This document shows, piece after piece, positions 21,604-29,651 of a stretch of DNA of 41,273 bases; position 1 is the stretch's first letter; every line of letters starts with the position of its first letter. Position numbers and translations under genes: made by a program. Below the pieces are notes generated by a model that was not told the origin of the DNA, did no database searches, and saw only the letters and a program-made list of their open reading frames with translations. Where the stretch lies: contig JACPCJ010000062.1 in assembly GCA_016179865.1 (NCBI GenBank), positions 1 to 41,273 on the forward strand, read 5' to 3'. The stretch comes from Actinomycetota bacterium (GTDB lineage Bacteria > Actinomycetota > Acidimicrobiia > IMCC26256 > JACPCJ01).

Positions 21604-23052
21604 TCAGGGGAGCGGGTGGCGGACGATCGAGCGTGGGTGCGTGTACGACAGGATCCCGTCGGCGCCCAGCTCCCGCCCGATCCCCGACTCCTTCCAGCCC
21701 CCGAATGGCGCCCGGGGGTCGGAGGCGTAGATCGAGTGGTGGTTGACCCACACCGTGCCCGCCTCCAAGCGGTGGGCGATGGAGTCGGCGACCTCAGCGT
21801 CGGCGCTCCAGATTGATGCGCACAGCCCGTACTCGGTGTCGTTCGCCTGCGCGACCGCGTCGTCAAGATCGGCGTATGGGAGGACGGGCAGAAGAGGCGT
21901 GAACTGCTCCTCGCGGACGACCCGCGTGTCCCGGGCCGCCCCTTCAACGATGGCCGGGGAAACGAAGTGGCCGCCGGCCTCGGCGTCCTCGGCGCGGAGC
22001 GTGGCCGGACGGTGCACCTTGGCCCCCGCCTGCTCAGCGTCGGCGAGCAACCCTTCGGCGAAGTCGCGGGCCCGGGCAGTGTGCACCGGCCCCATGGTCA
22101 CGCCGTCGGCGAGACCGTCACCCACGGTCACCTTCGCCGCCCGCTCGACCAGGGCGTCGACGAAGTCGCGCTCCTTGTCGGCCGGCACGTACAGCCGTTT
22201 CACGGCCATGCAGACCTGGCCGCTCGTGGTCATCGACGAGTCCCACAGCCGGTCGATGAGCGCGTCGGTGATCTCGACGTCGGCGCCGATGATCGCCGGG
22301 TCGTTGCCCCCCAGCTCCAAGAGCACGGGCCGGAGCTTGCCAGCGGCGGCCGCCATGACCTTGGCCCCCGTCGACCCACCGCCCGTGAACGACACCATGT
22401 CGATGCCGTCGTGCACGACCAGCGCCTCACCCACCTCGATCCCCGGCGAGTTGACGGTGTTGAGGACGCCAGCCGGGAGCCCGTCGGCGATGGCGGCCAG
22501 CATGTCGAGCACCGCGCCGGGGCAGGTGGGCGGCGTCTTCACCACAAGGGCGTTGCCGGCGAGGAGGGACGGGATCACCTTCAGGGCCATGACTCCGAGG
22601 GGCCAGTTGAAGGGGAGGATGACGCCCACCACGCCGAAGGGTTCGCGGGTGACCGTGGGAGCGTTCGGGTCGCCGGCGTCCTGCTCGGGCTGGAGGTGCT
22701 CGACGGCCATGGGCGCCATGATCCCGGCCATCCCGCCTGGGGCGAAGGCCTCGAAGCTCGCTTCGGCCAGGGGCTTCCCGTGTTCGCGAACCAAGAGAGC
22801 GACGAAGTCGGCGTCGGTTCCGAGGGCCATGAGGGGCTCACTGAGGGCACTGACCTGCGCCGCCCGATCCTCAACGGGTGTCGCACCCCACTCCCGGGCG
22901 GCCCGCCGGGCCGCGGCAACGGCCTCATCGAGCTGGGCGATCGACGCCGCCGGCGCCTCGTGCACCGCCTCGTCGGGCCGGGCCGGGTTGTGGATCGGGT
23001 AGGTGCCCTCGGCCCCGTCGACCCGCTTCCCGTCAATGATCAGCTGCGCCAT
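21604..23052 (-). CDS. aldehyde dehydrogenase, NAD(P)-dependent
   Basis: 482-residue ALDH-superfamily enzyme that oxidises an aldehyde to the acid. Catalytic features are F-N-W-P (Asn, about 155), L-E-L-G-G-N-D-P (Glu, about 250), S-G-Q-V-C-M-A (nucleophilic Cys, about 285) and the E-E-Q-F-T-P-L-L-P-V segment. ATG 23052 follows GGGGAGAGGA, a good Shine-Dalgarno. It is last in the SDR, SDR, amidohydrolase, ALDH set, separated from the amidohydrolase by a gap holding a 10-bp inverted repeat. The next gene downstream encodes a membrane protein, then the alcohol dehydrogenase, so an alcohol-aldehyde-acid route is plausible. Substrate unknown. Confidence 0.92.
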   Translation of the reverse strand: MAQLIIDGKRVDGAEGTYPIHNPARPDEAVHEAPAASIAQLDEAVAAARRAAREWGATPVEDRAAQVSALSEPLMALGTDADFVALLVREHGKPLAEASFEAFAPGGMAGIMAPMAVEHLQPEQDAGDPNAPTVTREPFGVVGVILPFNWPLGVMALKVIPSLLAGNALVVKTPPTCPGAVLDMLAAIADGLPAGVLNTVNSPGIEVGEALVVHDGIDMVSFTGGGSTGAKVMAAAAGKLRPVLLELGGNDPAIIGADVEITDALIDRLWDSSMTTSGQVCMAVKRLYVPADKERDFVDALVERAAKVTVGDGLADGVTMGPVHTARARDFAEGLLADAEQAGAKVHRPATLRAEDAEAGGHFVSPAIVEGAARDTRVVREEQFTPLLPVLPYADLDDAVAQANDTEYGLCASIWSADAEVADSIAHRLEAGTVWVNHHSIYASDPRAPFGGWKESGIGRELGADGILSYTHPRSIVRHPLP

Positions 23053-23069
23053 TCCTCTCCCCCTCCTCG

Positions 23070-23116
23070 TTCTTGACGGTGAATCCCGTCCATACCCCGG
23101 AATCCGCCGTCAAGAA
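23070..23116. other. 10-bp inverted repeat between amidohydrolase and ALDH genes
   Basis: TTCTTGACGG (23070-23079) and CCGTCAAGAA (23107-23116) are exact complements, with a 27-nt loop. The right arm overlaps the amidohydrolase stop codon and the left arm lies 17 nt before the ALDH start. It could be an intra-operon terminator, an mRNA processing structure or an operator. Confidence 0.5.
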
Positions 23117-24189
23117 ATCGGGCCGAAGCGATCTTCCACACGGTAGAAGCGGGCCGGGGTGTCCCAGAGAATCAGCTCCAGGTCAGCCTGGCTCAGGGGA
23201 GCCTTCTCCCCCGCCTCCTCCAGGAAGGCCGGAACCGCGTTCGGGTAGAGGGCATCCGGATGCGGGAAGTCGCTCGCCCACATCATGTGGTCGCCGCCGA
23301 TCAGGCTCGCCACCAGCCCGGCCAGGGCGTCGTCGGGGTCGGTGCAGATGGTGCACTGGTCGGCGAAATACTGCGAGGGCCTCCGCTCGAGGCCCTTGGT
23401 CTCCGAGTCCTCCATCCACTCCGCGTGCTCGTCGAGGCGGTGGAGCCAGAATGGCAGCCAGCCCGTCCCCGACTCCAGAAACGCCACCCGCATTTCGGGG
23501 TGACGATCGAGCGTGCCCGACAGGAACAGGCTCGCCATCGCCGCCATCTGCTCCATGGGGTGGCTCATGGCGTGCCGCTCCACGAAGCTCGTGAAGCGGT
23601 CCGAGCCGATGGTCGGGTGGCCCGGAAGCCCGAGCCCCTCGTGCACGGACAACACCAGGCCCGTCTCCTCCACGGCCGCGTAGACCGGCGCGTAGGCGCC
23701 GTCGCCGAGGTTGCGCCCGTACATGAAGTTGGGACGGGCGAGGACAGCCACCAGCCCATTGACCGCGCACCAACGCACCTCGTCGGCGGCGCCATCGGGG
23801 TCGATCAGCGGCAACACGCCCACGCCGGCCAGGCGGCTCGGGTCGTGGGCCGTGTATCCGGCGATCCACTCGTTGTACGACCGGCAGGCGGCCGCGGACG
23901 CCGCGGCGTCGAGGTGGGCCTGAAACGGCACCATGAGGCCGAGCGACGGGTACAGGACGACGGCGTCGATGCCCTGGGCGTCCATGGCCCGGAGGTAGCT
24001 GGCGGCGTCAAAGCCGTGCTGGAGCTGGTCCTCGATGAGCGAGACGTCGCCACACATCTGCATCGGCGTCGTGTCGGGGAGGTCGAGCGGCAACCGGCCG
24101 GGCTCCATCCACTCGTCGAACACTCCGCCCGCCTCCACCACGTGGGCGTCGGCGTCGAGCACCCGGGCAGGACGCACCAGTTCGGTCAT
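23110..24189 (-). CDS. amidohydrolase-related (ACMSD-like) metal enzyme
   Basis: 359-residue TIM-barrel protein, paralogous to the one at 15859. It shows V-L-D-A-D-A-H-V (11-18), S-V-H-E-G, M-R-V-A-F-L-E-S-G-T-G-W and W-A-S-D-F-P-H-P-D, the metal-site pattern of the Amidohydro_2 group. ATG 24189 is preceded by AAGGAG. It lies in an operon after two SDRs and before the ALDH. Two family members under the same palindrome suggest two successive or alternative hydrolytic/decarboxylating steps. The reaction is not assignable. Confidence 0.85.
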   Translation of the reverse strand: MTELVRPARVLDADAHVVEAGGVFDEWMEPGRLPLDLPDTTPMQMCGDVSLIEDQLQHGFDAASYLRAMDAQGIDAVVLYPSLGLMVPFQAHLDAAASAAACRSYNEWIAGYTAHDPSRLAGVGVLPLIDPDGAADEVRWCAVNGLVAVLARPNFMYGRNLGDGAYAPVYAAVEETGLVLSVHEGLGLPGHPTIGSDRFTSFVERHAMSHPMEQMAAMASLFLSGTLDRHPEMRVAFLESGTGWLPFWLHRLDEHAEWMEDSETKGLERRPSQYFADQCTICTDPDDALAGLVASLIGGDHMMWASDFPHPDALYPNAVPAFLEEAGEKAPLSQADLELILWDTPARFYRVEDRFGPIS

Positions 24190-24215
24190 GGTTGCGGCTC
24201 CTTGATTCTGCGGGG

Positions 24216-24980
24216 TCAGGTGCGGCGGGCGGCGAGGCCACCGTCGACGGGAAGCACGGCGCCGCTCGTGTAGGAGGCAGCGTCGGACAGGAGGAAGAGC
24301 ACCGCCTCGGCCACCTCCTCGGGTGAGGCCAGACGCTGCATGGGCGTGTTTCCCGCCACCATCGTGCGGATGGCCTCGGGGTCGGGAGCTTGCTCGGTGA
24401 GCTTCATGAACAGGCCGGTCGTGGTGGCGCTCGGGGCCACCACGTTGACCCGGATCCCGTCCTTGGCGTGCTCGATCGCCACCTGCTTGCACAGGTTGTT
24501 GAGGCCAAACTTCGAGGCGCAGTAGGCCGCGTACTGGGGCTGGGTGATCTGGCCCAGGGTCGAGCCGAGGGCGACGATCGAGCCGCCGCTGGCGTCGATC
24601 ATGGCGGGCACGGCGTGTTTCATGCAGAGGAAGGGGCCCTTCAGGTTGACGTCGATCACCCGCTGCCAGTCGTCGTCGGTGCAGTCGGCGACCCCGGCCC
24701 GGGTCTCCACGGCGGCGCTCAGCACCAGCGACCGGAGCGGCCCGTGGGCGGTGGCGGCGGCGCGGGCGGTGGCCACCATCTCGACGACCTCGTCGGCGAT
24801 CGTGACGTCGGTGACCGACGGGGTGCCGCCGACGACCGCGGCCACTCGCTCGGCCGCTTCGCCGTCGACGTCAGCCACCACCACGTGGGCGCCCTCGGCG
24901 GCCAGACGCCCGGCGATGAACTCGCCCAGGCCCGATCCGGCACCGGTCACGATGCCCACCTGGCCGGAGAAGCGCGTCAT
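24216..24980 (-). CDS. SDR-family oxidoreductase
   Basis: 254-residue classical SDR: T-G-A-G-S-G-L-G at about 12-19, D-V-D after beta-2 (NAD preference), N-x-K-G-P-F around 113, Ser in A-L-G-S-T-L at about 139, Y-C-A-S-K at about 152-156, and a C-terminal G-A-V-L-P-V-D-G-G. The usual N-N-A-G is changed to S-A-A-V. It begins 24 bp downstream of another SDR and 26 bp before the amidohydrolase, so it is the second gene of the operon led by the palindrome at 25778. Likely acts on a hydroxyacyl-CoA or steroid-like alcohol; not determinable here. Confidence 0.9.
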   Translation of the reverse strand: MTRFSGQVGIVTGAGSGLGEFIAGRLAAEGAHVVVADVDGEAAERVAAVVGGTPSVTDVTIADEVVEMVATARAAATAHGPLRSLVLSAAVETRAGVADCTDDDWQRVIDVNLKGPFLCMKHAVPAMIDASGGSIVALGSTLGQITQPQYAAYCASKFGLNNLCKQVAIEHAKDGIRVNVVAPSATTTGLFMKLTEQAPDPEAIRTMVAGNTPMQRLASPEEVAEAVLFLLSDAASYTSGAVLPVDGGLAARRT

Positions 24981-25004
24981 CCGCCCGACCTCATCGCCCG
25001 TCCC

Positions 25005-25769
25005 TCATCGCAGGGCCGCCAATCCGCCGTCGGCGGGGATCACCGCTCCTGACACGTACGCCGACTGGTCGGAAGCCAGGAAGAGGGCGATCGAAGCCAC
25101 GTCGGCGGCGGTCCCCAAACGCTTCAAGGGGATGATGTTGGCCAGGCCGGCCACGAAGCCCGCGGGGTCACCGGCCTCCTCGGCCACCTTCTGGAACCGG
25201 GGCGTGTTGATCGAGCCGGGAGCGATCACGTTGGCTCGAACCTTGGGGCCGTACTCCACGGCCATCTGGCGGGTGAGCGCCACCAGGGCGGCCTTGGCGG
25301 CGCCGTAGGCGACGTAGCCCTCGGAGCCCACGAGGGCGAGGACGGAGGCCGTGTTGATGATCGACCCACCGTCCCCCGCCAGCATGTGGGGGATCGCCTT
25401 CCGGCACGCCCAGAAGATCGCGGTCAGGTTGGTGGCGATGGTCAGGTCCCAGTCGGCCTCGGTGCAGTCGGCCAGGGTGCCCGACATCTGCACGGCGGCG
25501 TTGTTGTAGAGCACGTCGAGGCGACCGTAGGTGTCGACGGCCGAGGCGACCATGGCTTCGGCGTCGTCTTGGAGCGACACGTCGGAGTGGACGGCCACCG
25601 CCTCGCCCCCGGCACGCTCCACCATCTCGACCGTCTCCTTGGAGCCCGCGTCGTTGACGTCGGCCACCACGATCCGGGCACCGCTCTCGGCGAACAGACA
25701 CGCCGCCGCCCGCCCCTGGCCACTCGCCGCCCCTGTGACGAGGGCGACTCTGCCGTCGAGACGAGTCAC
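25005..25769 (-). CDS. SDR-family oxidoreductase, first gene of operon
   Basis: 254-residue classical SDR: T-G-A-A-S-G-Q-G at about 11-18, A-D-V-N, N-N-A-A near 89, Ser in N-T-A-S-V at about 140, Y-G-A-A-K at about 153-157, and G-A-V-I-P-A-D-G-G at the end. GTG 25769 is preferred because the conserved part begins at once (T-R-L-D-G-R-V-A-L-V-T-G) and the regulon palindrome then lies 8 nt upstream. An in-frame ATG at 25793 overlaps the palindrome and is the alternative. The operon continues with SDR, amidohydrolase and aldehyde dehydrogenase. Confidence 0.88.
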   Translation of the reverse strand: MTRLDGRVALVTGAASGQGRAAACLFAESGARIVVADVNDAGSKETVEMVERAGGEAVAVHSDVSLQDDAEAMVASAVDTYGRLDVLYNNAAVQMSGTLADCTEADWDLTIATNLTAIFWACRKAIPHMLAGDGGSIINTASVLALVGSEGYVAYGAAKAALVALTRQMAVEYGPKVRANVIAPGSINTPRFQKVAEEAGDPAGFVAGLANIIPLKRLGTAADVASIALFLASDQSAYVSGAVIPADGGLAALR

Positions 25770-25777
25770 GTCAGAAC

Positions 25778-25793
25778 CTGACACGGGTGTCAT
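25778..25793. promoter_or_regulatory. regulon palindrome, site 4
   Basis: CTGACACGGGTGTCAT, nearly perfect. It is 8 nt upstream of the SDR start (25769) and 118 nt from the divergent DM13 gene (25912). Confidence 0.75.
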
Positions 25794-25911
25794 GTTGCAG
25801 GCCGGTGCCACAGGACGTCAAGCAGTCCGAGCCGCGACCGCCGCTTCCTGTCACCAGAAGCTGCTGCGCCGCAGTTCGTGACATCTGCCGGCGGTCTAGG
25901 GTGTAGGCAAC

Positions 25912-26451
25912 ATGATGCGTCGCCCGATTGTGATTGTCGGGGCCGTGGTGGCGCTCGGTGTGGCTGCCTGGCTCGCGTTCGGATACTTCGGCGTCCAGAC
26001 CTTGTTCACCGAAGACAAGGTGGACGAGGCGGCGCCGTCGTTCGCCCGCTCTGGCGACAGCGCCTCAGCCGACGACCCCGACGCCGCCGCCGCCGCCGAC
26101 GCCGCCGCCGATGCCGTCACGTTCCAGGGTTCATTCATCGAACGAAGCCACGCCACCGATGGAACGGCTCTTGTGCTCACCGACGAGGGCGGGCGGCGGG
26201 TGCTGCGCTTCGAGGGGTTCGAGACCGACAACGGGCCCGACCTCAACGTCTACCTCTCTCCCGCCGGCGCCGACGCCGCGGCCTCCGAGTTCGACGACGA
26301 CTACGTCGACCTCGGGGACCTGAAGGGCAACCAGGGCGACCAGAACTACGAGATCCCCGACGACGTCGACCTCGACAAGTACTCGACCGTCGTCATCTGG
26401 TGCGTGCGCTTCTCGGTGGCCTTCGGCGCCGCCGACCTTCAGGCCGCGTGA
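25912..26451 (+). CDS. membrane-anchored DM13-domain protein
   Basis: 179-residue protein with an N-terminal membrane anchor (residues about 5-24), an acidic Ala/Asp linker (a GCC/GAC-rich stretch around residues 50-68) and a DM13 domain at about 72-178. The domain shows G-x-A-L-V-L, V-L-R-F-E-G-F-E-T-D-N-G-P-D-L-N-V-Y-L, Y-V-D-L-G, L-K-G-N-Q-G-D-Q-N-Y and V-I-W-C-V-R-F-S-V-A-F-G, including the conserved Cys. DM13 domains are thought to be extracytoplasmic redox or cell-surface modules; the exact role is unknown. It is divergent from the SDR operon and ends at a family-B hairpin. Confidence 0.85.
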   Translation: MMRRPIVIVGAVVALGVAAWLAFGYFGVQTLFTEDKVDEAAPSFARSGDSASADDPDAAAAADAAADAVTFQGSFIERSHATDGTALVLTDEGGRRVLRFEGFETDNGPDLNVYLSPAGADAAASEFDDDYVDLGDLKGNQGDQNYEIPDDVDLDKYSTVVIWCVRFSVAFGAADLQAA

Positions 26452-26468
26452 TCCCGTGATCTCGCGAC

Positions 26469-26514
26469 CTTTCGGCCGTTCTCCTGTCGCCTCGCGCGAA
26501 CGAACGGCCGAAAG
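26469..26514. terminator. hairpin of family B at a convergent junction
   Basis: CTTTCGGCCGTTC (26469-26481) and GAACGGCCGAAAG (26502-26514) form a 13-bp stem with a 20-nt loop, between the convergent DM13 (ends 26451) and methyltransferase (ends 26515) genes. Same arm core as 13448-13503 with a different loop. Confidence 0.75.
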
Positions 26515-27108
26515 CTAGGCCGCGTGACGGCGGGCGCGGAAGCGCATCGCCAGCCCGCCGAGCGCCCGGCGCACGCCGAACTCCTCCACGTCGAGGCCCC
26601 CCAACGCCCCCTCCAGCTCGGTCCGCTCGACCAGCCGGTGCGTCTCCCGCTGGACGACGTGGAGGAATCGGGCCGGGGCCGACGCGGTGACGTCGTAGCC
26701 GACGAGCCGGCCCCCGGGCCGGAGCACCCGGACCATCTCGGCCACCGCCGGCTGCCAGTCCATGACGTGATGGAGCATGATGAATGAGAGCACGGTGTCG
26801 AAGGACCCGTCGGGGTAGCGGAGCGCGGTGGCGTCGGCCTGCTCCACCCTCACCCGGTCACCGAAGCGGGTGAGGCGCTCGGACGCCACCTCGATCATCT
26901 TCGGGTCGAAGTCGGTGGCCGTCAGCCGGATGTCGGGGAACTGTTCCAAGACCCGGGCCGCCATGGCCCCGCTTCCGCAACCGATCTCCAGCACGTCGCC
27001 CGAAAGGGCGACACCCTGGAGCGCCCACGGCAGCACCACCCGGCTCGTGAAGGCCCGCCACGGCGGGCTCTGGCAGAACAGCCGTTCCAGCCGCGCCATC
27101 TCGGGCAT
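26515..27108 (-). CDS. class I SAM-dependent methyltransferase
   Basis: 197-residue Rossmann-type methyltransferase with motif I V-L-E-I-G-C-G-S-G at about 40-48, D-F-D-P near 65 (post-I acidic), A-D-A-T-A-L-R-Y-P-D-G-S-F-D and L-S-F-I-M-L-H-H-V. It begins 3 bp after the stop of the FGGY kinase and so belongs to the same operon, under the regulon palindrome at 28446. Such UbiE/ArsM-like enzymes methylate small molecules or lipids; the acceptor is not predictable. Ends next to a family-B hairpin. Confidence 0.88.
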   Translation of the reverse strand: MPEMARLERLFCQSPPWRAFTSRVVLPWALQGVALSGDVLEIGCGSGAMAARVLEQFPDIRLTATDFDPKMIEVASERLTRFGDRVRVEQADATALRYPDGSFDTVLSFIMLHHVMDWQPAVAEMVRVLRPGGRLVGYDVTASAPARFLHVVQRETHRLVERTELEGALGGLDVEEFGVRRALGGLAMRFRARRHAA

Positions 27109-27111
27109 CCG

Positions 27112-28452
27112 TTACCCCGTTCCTGTCGGCCCGGTCAGTTCGCGGAACCGCTCGTAACGGCCGCGACATGCTGCCTCCCATGCCCGGTCGGGCTCCACCC
27201 GCTCGGCGGAGCGGGCCCAGCGGGCTGACCCGTTGGCGTCGGGCTCTAACCCCGCCGCCACCCGGGCGAGGAACGCCGCCCCCAAGGCGCCGCCTTCGGC
27301 GACCGCCACTGGGTCGACGGGGAGCCCCGTGCAATCGGCGAGCGCCTGGAGCCACCCCGGCGCCCGAGTCCCCCCGCCCGTGGCCACGATCCGGCGGGCC
27401 GAAACGCCGGCGAGATCGAGGTGATGGCGCACCACGAATCCGCCCGCCTCATACGCCGCCCGGAGGAGCGCCGAGCGGCTGTGGGTGAGGTCGAGGTCGT
27501 GAAGAGCGCCGCGCCGGTGGGGATCGTGGAGTGGAGTCCGCTCGCCCCGGATGTACGGGAGGAACACCGGCACCCGCTCTGGCGCCACCGGCTCGTCGGG
27601 GCCCCGGCCGATCAGGCGCCGGGCCCAGTCCAAGAACAGACCACCCGAGTTGCTCGGCCCCCCGATCAGCACCTTCCCCGGTGCGGTGTGGGGGATGGTC
27701 CAGATCCCGGAGACCTCGCGCCACTCACTCGTCACCGCCCAAGTGATGAGGGTCGCCCCGAGGATGACGAGCACGTCGCCCTCCTCGTCGGCGCCGGCGA
27801 CGAGTTGCTCGCCGAAGGCGTCGATGACCCCGGGACCGAGCACCGCACCTCCGAGGTCGGCGAGGCGCCCGACGGGCACGTTGCCCGGCACCACCTCGGG
27901 CATGCGGGCGGGGTCGACGCCGGCCCCACCACACATCTCCTCGTCCCACTCGGCCCCGTTGAACAGCGGGAAAGCGGCCATGGCGCTGACCGAGTCGAGC
28001 ACGCCCCTGCCGGCCAGGGCCCGGTTGGCCACGGCCTGGGCGGGCCAGTAGCCGGTGGCCTCCGGCGCCTCCTCGGCGCACCAGCGCAGGAACCCCAGCA
28101 CCTCGCCGGCGTTCCCCGGACCCTCGAAGGTGCGGTCGGCCAAGCCGCGGGCGTCGCCGTAAAGGAGGCCGGGAGTGAGCGCCATCCCGCGGCGGTCAAC
28201 CGCCGCCAGCGACGGGACCATCGCCCCGACGTTCACCCCCTTGACGTCGAGATCCCGAGCCACCAGGCGCAGCGCGCGCCGCACCCCTCGCCGCCAAGCC
28301 TGGTTGGCGTCGTGCTCGAGGAGGTCGGGCCCCGGAACCCGGAGATCGTGGGGCACCCGCGCCCGGGCCAGGACGGTGCCGTCGCCGTCGGCCGCCACGG
28401 CCTTGACCGACGTGGTGCCGATGTCGATCCCGACGGTGACCTCAACTGACAT
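27112..28452 (-). CDS. FGGY-family carbohydrate kinase
   Basis: 446-residue kinase of the xylulokinase/glycerol kinase family. The N-terminal phosphate loop is G-I-D-I-G-T-T-S-V-K-A-V (8-19), and the C-terminal ATPase half has A-T-G-G-G-T-R-A-P-G-W and G-G-A-L-G-A-A-F-L-A. It should phosphorylate a sugar or polyol, yet it is the first gene of an operon whose regulon palindrome overlaps its start codon (ATG 28452 lies inside 28446-28461). The expected SD is absent, suggesting a leaderless message; an in-frame ATG at 28473 is an alternative. The co-operonic methyltransferase hints at a modified metabolite. Substrate unknown; a polyol or glycoside-derived product of the pathway is conjecture. 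Confidence 0.88.
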   Translation of the reverse strand: MSVEVTVGIDIGTTSVKAVAADGDGTVLARARVPHDLRVPGPDLLEHDANQAWRRGVRRALRLVARDLDVKGVNVGAMVPSLAAVDRRGMALTPGLLYGDARGLADRTFEGPGNAGEVLGFLRWCAEEAPEATGYWPAQAVANRALAGRGVLDSVSAMAAFPLFNGAEWDEEMCGGAGVDPARMPEVVPGNVPVGRLADLGGAVLGPGVIDAFGEQLVAGADEEGDVLVILGATLITWAVTSEWREVSGIWTIPHTAPGKVLIGGPSNSGGLFLDWARRLIGRGPDEPVAPERVPVFLPYIRGERTPLHDPHRRGALHDLDLTHSRSALLRAAYEAGGFVVRHHLDLAGVSARRIVATGGGTRAPGWLQALADCTGLPVDPVAVAEGGALGAAFLARVAAGLEPDANGSARWARSAERVEPDRAWEAACRGRYERFRELTGPTGTG

Positions 28453-28461
28453 GCGTGTCAG
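28446..28461. promoter_or_regulatory. regulon palindrome, site 5
   Basis: CTGACATGCGTGTCAG. It contains the kinase ATG (28452, minus strand) and ends 10 nt before the divergent ligase start at 28472. Operator and start codon overlap directly. Confidence 0.75.
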
Positions 28462-28471
28462 GATACGGACC

Positions 28472-29571
28472 ATGAGCCCGACGTACCACGAAGGAGTCCT
28501 CGGTCCCGCGCCTCGCGACCCCGGCCAGAAGTTCTGGGACCCCGAAGCGCAGACGCTGACGCGCGACCAGATTCACTCCATCCAGAGCGAGCGACTGCGA
28601 GACATGGTCGGCCGGATTCTCGACTCGCCCGTCCCCCTCTTCAAGCGCAAGCTCGACGAGGCCGGAATCACCTCCGCCGGCGACATCTCGTCGGTCGACG
28701 ACATCAACCAGATCCCCCTGACCGTCAAGCAAGACCTCCGCGACTCCGAGGCGTCCGCCCCGCCCTTCGGTGACTACCGGTTCACACCACAGCAGACGTG
28801 GGTGCGGCTCGGGACATCGACGGGCACCACAGGCACGCCCACCATCGCCGTGTGGACCCGCCGCGACATCTGGCTCGAGTACGAGTCGGCGGCCCGCAAC
28901 TGGTGGCGCAACGGCTGGCGCCCGGGCCAGGTCGTGAGCCATGCCCACCCCGCCTACCTCTACGGCGGCGGCGTCATGCTCTCGGGCTGCCTCGAGTACT
29001 TCGGGATGCTCAACATCTGGGTCGAGCCGCCCGAGACCGACGAGATCGCCATGAAGGGCATCAAGATGTGGCAGCGGGTGCGACCCGACGTCCACATGGT
29101 CGCCTTCTCCCTCGGCCGCTTCATGGAGGTGGCGGCCAAGGAGGGTGAGGAGCTGAACCTTCCCGAATTCCGGCTCGGCGGCGGTGGCGGGCGGGGCCTG
29201 CCTCTGATGACCGCCGGGCTCGAGTGCTACGCCTACGTGGGCGCTTCTGGGGCGGGCGGTTCAAGGACTTTCTCCATTGCCAGGGCAAGTACTTCATGGT
29301 GAGCGAGGTCGAGGGCGCCCTCCGGCAGGTCGAGCCCGTCACCCAGCCCACCCTCGAATACGTGGTGGTCAAGCCGACCCTGGAGACGGCTCCGCTCCGG
29401 GTGCGCGTGGAGCTCCTCGAGGGCCCAAACAGTGGCGGGGCCGAGGACGCCCGCCAGCGCTGCGTGGCCGCCATCAAAGAGGGCGTGGGGGTCGAAGCCG
29501 AGGTCGAGATTCTCGAGCGGGAAACCCTCGAACGCTCCGGCTACAAGGCCGTCCGCCTCGTCGACGCCTGA
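28472..29571 (+). pseudogene. PaaK-like CoA ligase broken by internal deletion and frameshift
   Basis: Phenylacetate-CoA ligase-like (PaaK family) gene. From ATG 28472 the first about 255 residues are well preserved: K-F-W-D-P-E, the P-loop T-S-T-G-T-T-G-T-P-T, and A-Y-L-Y-G-G-G. Around 29230-29250 the frame runs out after G-L-E-C-Y-A-Y-V-G and stops at 29302, while the C-terminal part continues in another frame to 29571 (R-F-W-G-G-R-F-K-D-F-L, Y-F-M-V-S-E-V-E-G-A-L). The adenylation-domain stretch normally between them (roughly 70-100 residues, including the aspartate region binding ATP ribose) is missing. The protein would be inactive unless this is an assembly error. It is divergent from the FGGY kinase and has a regulon palindrome upstream. 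Confidence 0.8.
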
Positions 29572-29577
29572 CCACCG

Positions 29578-29621
29578 TGTGTGCGTACCAGCCCGTGGAA
29601 TCCACGGGCTGGTACGCACAC
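29578..29621. repeat. perfect hairpin, copy 2 of repeat A
   Basis: Arms 29579-29599 and 29601-29621 are exact complements around one central A. Forty-four bases are identical to 8560-8603. It lies 6 nt after the end of the broken ligase, in the convergent gap before the membrane-protein stop at 29652; likely bidirectional terminator and dispersed repeat. Confidence 0.85.
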
Positions 29622-29651
29622 TCGGGCGGTTGGTTAGCGGGCGCCGGCCGG

